The notes under the pieces were generated by a model. The model did not search any database and was not told the origin of the DNA. It saw nothing but the letters and a program-made list of their open reading frames with translations. 8,079 nucleotides of DNA from UMGS1052 sp045532035 (GTDB taxonomy: Bacteria > Bacillota > Clostridia > Oscillospirales > CAG-382): positions 1-8,079 of the forward strand of contig JAZSFD010000136.1 in assembly GCA_045532035.1 (NCBI GenBank), given 5' to 3'. Below, one piece after another: positions 5,991 to 8,079 of this stretch. Every line of letters starts with the position of its first letter. Position 1 is the first letter of the stretch. The position numbers were made by a program, and so were the translations under genes.

Positions 5991-6554
5991 ATTACTATTG
6001 GTTTTGAAATTGGTGTTGTAGCTGTTTATTCGGCTGATGAAGCCCCATTCCAGAAGCTCCTCCGCCGTCCTGATCTTCTCCTCATTCATGATTTCCTGCA
6101 GCTCCTCGAGGGATTTGTTCGTCCTCTCTGCATAAATGTTCAGGATTTTGTTCTGGAGCGTCCTTGTCTCCTCTGCCGCCTTTTCAAGGTCATCTGCCGT
6201 TCCGGCGTAAGCACAGCCGTAAACCTTGTGAATGAGAGCCGAGCAATTCGGGTTTGCCGACCTGTTCTTCGCAGGTGCAGCGAGCAGGAGGGTGACAGCC
6301 ATAGAGTGACAGTCTCCCTCGATGTTCATGTGGATATTCTTGCCGGATGTACGAAGACAGTCATAGATCGCAAGACCTTCGGCCACCTCACCCCCAGGGC
6401 AATGAATGTCAAACTTGAAATCCGTTTCATCCGGATTGTCAGCAAGGAGTTTCTGCACGAACTCAAGCGAGAAAACTCCCTCTGTTCCGTCCCAGCAGTA
6501 CCACCATTTGTGGTCTTCGTTGGCGACTACTTCGTGTATTTTTACTGTTACCAT
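5499..6554 (-). CDS. ClpP/S14-type prohead protease fused to a scaffold-like C-terminal half
   Basis: This protein probably cleaves scaffold and capsid proteins during head maturation. Residues 1-180 are a ClpP-like domain: 'FDIHCPGGEVAEGLAIYDCL' (48-67) matches the substrate-binding glycine loop. The nucleophile is Ser84 in 'GDCHSMAVTLLLAAP' and the general base is His109 in 'ALIHKVYG'. In 'MNEEKIRTAEELLEWGFI' (156-173) the position of the third catalytic residue holds Glu159 instead of the usual Asp. Residues 189-351 differ in character: 'DGTFTLPDGRTVTIADGAIS' (248-267), an acidic stretch, a coiled coil at about 282-312 and a basic tail rich in Lys and Arg, as in scaffolds that bind capsid by a charged C-terminus. 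I chose ATG at 6554 over the GTG at 6584 because the GTG falls inside a palindrome and near the likely transcription start. The capsid gene follows after 6 nt. Confidence 0.85.
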   Translation of the reverse strand: MVTVKIHEVVANEDHKWWYCWDGTEGVFSLEFVQKLLADNPDETDFKFDIHCPGGEVAEGLAIYDCLRTSGKNIHMNIEGDCHSMAVTLLLAAPAKNRSANPNCSALIHKVYGCAYAGTADDLEKAAEETRTLQNKILNIYAERTNKSLEELQEIMNEEKIRTAEELLEWGFISRINSYNTNFKTNSNMAKAKNLKQAATDLLSRINAFLNQEEQATNYEHTDEDGTVLFTTESEDDTLEVGMAASPDGTFTLPDGRTVTIADGAISEIKEPEAEEDDETNLSEEVERLEAENAQLRSMLKEATNLIEDFKKETRSNFKPKGRTNSTKDAPTPTREERKAGIKEKIKNAKK

Positions 6555-6580
6555 AAAATCTCCAAGTGTTTCTATTGTAC

Positions 6581-6593
6581 GCACTTTAAGTGC
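6581..6593. promoter_or_regulatory. Short palindrome in the pre-protease gap
   Basis: GCACTT-T-AAGTGC is a perfect 6-bp inverted repeat with a 1-nt centre. It overlaps the last base of the candidate -7 box and would span the predicted transcription start, so it could be an operator. A chance palindrome of this size is also possible. Confidence 0.3.
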
Positions 6594-6623
6594 AAAGGAA
6601 AGAAATAATTTTCAGAAAGCAAT
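6593..6623 (-). promoter_or_regulatory. Candidate Bacteroidota-type promoter upstream of the protease
   Basis: On the minus strand, ATTG (6623-6620) is followed after 19 nt by TTCCTTTG (6600-6593). The known Bacteroides sigma-ABfr consensus is TTTG, 19-21 nt, TAnnTTTG, so this matches 3 of 4 and 5 of 6 fixed positions with correct spacing. It sits in the AT-rich gap between the small basic gene and the protease. The predicted start would leave a leader of about 30 nt before the ATG at 6554. It would let the head genes be expressed separately from the tape measure. Confidence 0.4.
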
Positions 6624-6641
6624 GCTCAACTTTTTGACCAC

Positions 6642-6875
6642 TCACAAATCCTGTGACATCTTGCGTATTATCTTACGCAGGTTCGGCTCGCTGATAAAGC
6701 ACTTCTGGGACACATAGCAATACGCCTCCATTTTCGATTTACCGGCGTTCAGAGCCGCGTTGTACAGCTCGTAGAGGTATATGTCTCGGTTGATGCTTGG
6801 TGACAAAATCTTGGCTTTTATCATCAGTCTGCGGACCTCTGGGGTCAGGGATGTCGCTATTTCGTAAGTGGTCAT
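6642..6875 (-). CDS. Small basic hypothetical protein with helix-turn-helix-like C-terminus
   Basis: I do not recognise a family. The 77 residues start MTTYEIATSLTPEVRRLMIK and contain 'NRDIYLYELYNAALNAGKSK' (29-48) followed by 'MEAYCYVSQKCFISEPNLRKIIRKM' across 49-73. The second stretch has the spacing of a helix-turn-helix: a helix with Ala50, a turn near 'CFISEP' and a basic recognition-like helix 'NLRKIIRKM'. ATG at 6875 is 4 nt past the tape measure stop; a TTG at 6902 would add nine residues but overlap that gene by 23 nt, so ATG is preferred. It lies just before a candidate promoter and palindrome. It could be a small regulator, a terminase-small-like DNA-binding protein or a tail accessory protein; the DNA-binding idea rests on pattern only. 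Confidence 0.65.
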   Translation of the reverse strand: MTTYEIATSLTPEVRRLMIKAKILSPSINRDIYLYELYNAALNAGKSKMEAYCYVSQKCFISEPNLRKIIRKMSQDL

Positions 6876-6879
6876 AAAA

Positions 6880-8079
6880 TTACAGTTTTGAATTTTCCTC
6901 AATCATCGTATAGAGTTCATCCGCCTCTCGGACTTCCTTGATTGCGGTGTATATCTTGAGATTTCGCAGGGCTTCGGAAATCCTGCCCCCTACCTTATCG
7001 GCCAGAAGGTCGTAGTCGATAGGCTCCATGCCTTTGCCTTCGCCGGAATACCCTGTCATTGACCTCGCGGCATAGCCGGTTTCAGGGATGCCTCCGTGCT
7101 TGCCGATATAGGAGATCAGGTTAAGCAATTCCGGAAAGGCTCTTGACGGCTTGGCGCTGATAATCCTCTCGTCGTTCTCCGCCTCAATCAACACGCCTCC
7201 GGCTTCATGAGTAGCACCCTTGACCAGACCTCCGTATCGAGCCTGAGGGATAGGAGCTGCGAGGGCTGTCGCGAGTTGAACCGCACCCAGAGCCGCCACC
7301 ATTGCGGTCAGCGCGATCGTGCTCGCTCCGAAGTCTACCTTTGGAACTTCCGCCCAAATCTTCATGATAGCCATTGCTGTATTCAGTCCAATCTGGAAAA
7401 CGCTCAACGCCTTTTCGCGAATAGCCTGCTGTCTTGCGATCTTGGCTTTCTTTGCATCCAGTTCCTCGTCCAGCTTCGCGACCTCCTTGTCATACTGCTT
7501 CTGGCTGATCAATCCGGCACGGAGCTGCTTGTCGAGGCTTGTCTTCTGCTTGTTATTGCTCTCCTCTGCCTTTGCGACTTGACTGTCTTCAAGCTGGGTC
7601 ATGAGTTCGCTGACAGACGAAGCGAGGTCCATAGCATACGACGAGTATTCGTGCATTGCGGCAATCTTCCTCTGCGATGCCTCGACGGTTATCTCTGCAA
7701 GCTCCTGCTCGAGAGCCGCCCTCTGCTCGGCTGACAGGTTTGCCATTGCCAGCTCCTTCTGCAGAAACTCCTTCTGAATCTTGAGCTGCTCGTCTGCATT
7801 CTTCCATTTGAGCTGGAGTTCCTTGTTTGCGTTATGAACACGCAGGTCGTATTCGAGCTGTGCAAGCTTCACCTCGTCGGCGTATGTGTTGAGCCCCTGC
7901 TTCTTCTTCTCCGAAATCAGTTTCTTCTGCTGCTCGATAGCGAGCTCCGTCTTCTCGATTTCGCTTGCGGAATACTGACGCTTGTCGTATCGGTACGATT
8001 CCTCGACCATAGCCTGAATCTTCTTGATCGTGTCGTCCTTCGCCTTGAGCTGGATGTCCTTGATAGCTTGAGCCTCCTG
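6880..8079 (-). CDS. Tail tape measure protein, C-terminal part (5' end outside the window)
   Basis: The frame is open from the window edge, giving 399 visible residues; an ATG at 8010 is internal, since 23 sense codons precede it without a stop. Tape measure proteins fill the tail tube, set its length and help DNA injection. Visible residues 1-165 or so are long charged coiled coil ('ELAIEQQKKLISEKKKQG'-type). A short repeat-like unit 'LRAGLISQKQYDKEVAKLDEELDAKK' across 186-211 is typical of Bacteroidota tape measures. Then comes a hydrophobic helix region at about 225-275 ('ALTAMVAALGAVQLATALAA', 'IPQARYGGLVKGATHEAGG'), and 'VLIEAENDERIISAKPSRAF' follows at 296-315. The combination of 'P-x-x-x-YGG-x-V-x-G-x-x-H-x-x-GG-V-x-I-E-A-E-x-x-E-x-I' is the well-known C-terminal signature. 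Placement upstream of the head genes is unusual. The C-terminus 'EVREADELYTMIEE' looks helical. No lysozyme or peptidase domain is visible here. Confidence 0.85.
   Translation of the reverse strand, partial: QEAQAIKDIQLKAKDDTIKKIQAMVEESYRYDKRQYSASEIEKTELAIEQQKKLISEKKKQGLNTYADEVKLAQLEYDLRVHNANKELQLKWKNADEQLKIQKEFLQKELAMANLSAEQRAALEQELAEITVEASQRKIAAMHEYSSYAMDLASSVSELMTQLEDSQVAKAEESNNKQKTSLDKQLRAGLISQKQYDKEVAKLDEELDAKKAKIARQQAIREKALSVFQIGLNTAMAIMKIWAEVPKVDFGASTIALTAMVAALGAVQLATALAAPIPQARYGGLVKGATHEAGGVLIEAENDERIISAKPSRAFPELLNLISYIGKHGGIPETGYAARSMTGYSGEGKGMEPIDYDLLADKVGGRISEALRNLKIYTAIKEVREADELYTMIEENSKL

Noticed and set aside
6555..6584. GTG start at 6584 adding ten residues to the protease
   Set aside because: It falls inside the GCACTTTAAGTGC palindrome at the predicted transcription start; ATG at 6554 gives a normal ClpP-like N-terminus.
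6642..6656. 5-bp inverted repeat TCACA/TGTGA at the end of the small gene
   Set aside because: The stem is short, overlaps the stop codon and has no U tract after it, so it is not a credible terminator.
1..8079. tRNA genes, CRISPR arrays, insertion sequences or attachment sites
   Set aside because: Genes fill nearly all of the window with gaps under 100 nt, and I saw no cloverleaf, spaced repeats, transposase or integrase.

Overview
This window is part of the structural (virion) region of a tailed bacteriophage or prophage. Every gene I can support lies on the minus strand, so transcription runs from 8079 toward 1. The proteins look like those of temperate phages and prophages of gut Bacteroidota (Bacteroides, Prevotella, Alistipes and relatives). 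The main cues are a DUF6712-type connector protein, a Bacteroidota-style portal with an N-terminal 'YGxNNxxP' motif, and a ClpP-like prohead protease carrying a long C-terminal extension. Base composition looks close to even, and the standard genetic code is used. No integrase, terminase, lysis, tRNA, CRISPR or host gene is present, so I cannot tell whether this is a free phage or an integrated prophage.

Layout in transcription order: the C-terminal 399 residues of a tail tape measure protein (8079-6880); a small 77-residue basic protein (6875-6642); a gap with a candidate promoter and a short palindrome (about 6581-6623); a ClpP/S14-type prohead protease fused to a scaffold-like C-terminal half that may also be made alone from an internal ATG (6554-5499); the major capsid protein (5492-4416); a hairpin (4398-4373); a 188-residue structural protein (4350-3784); a 249-residue protein with a Cys-x2-Cys motif, acidic linker and coiled coil (3781-3032); a strong intrinsic terminator-like hairpin (3009-2978); the portal (2960-1689); a connector overlapping the portal by 4 nt (1692-1123); an Ala-rich coiled-coil fibre-like protein (1104-487); and the start of another phage protein that leaves the window (478-1).

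The genes work together in virion assembly. Scaffold and protease guide and then mature the capsid shell, the portal sits at its vertex, the connector joins head to tail, the tape measure sets tail length, and the fibre-like protein is probably part of the tail tip or host contact. Most gene junctions are 2 to 18 nt or overlap. Only three gaps exceed 50 nt (before the protease, after the capsid gene, before the portal), and each holds a palindrome or hairpin, so control of stoichiometry is probably concentrated there. Two features of layout stand out: the tape measure lies upstream of the head genes, and the portal lies downstream of the capsid gene. I did not find a defence system, a diversity-generating retroelement or another clearly new system here. 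No gap without a gene is longer than 100 nt.
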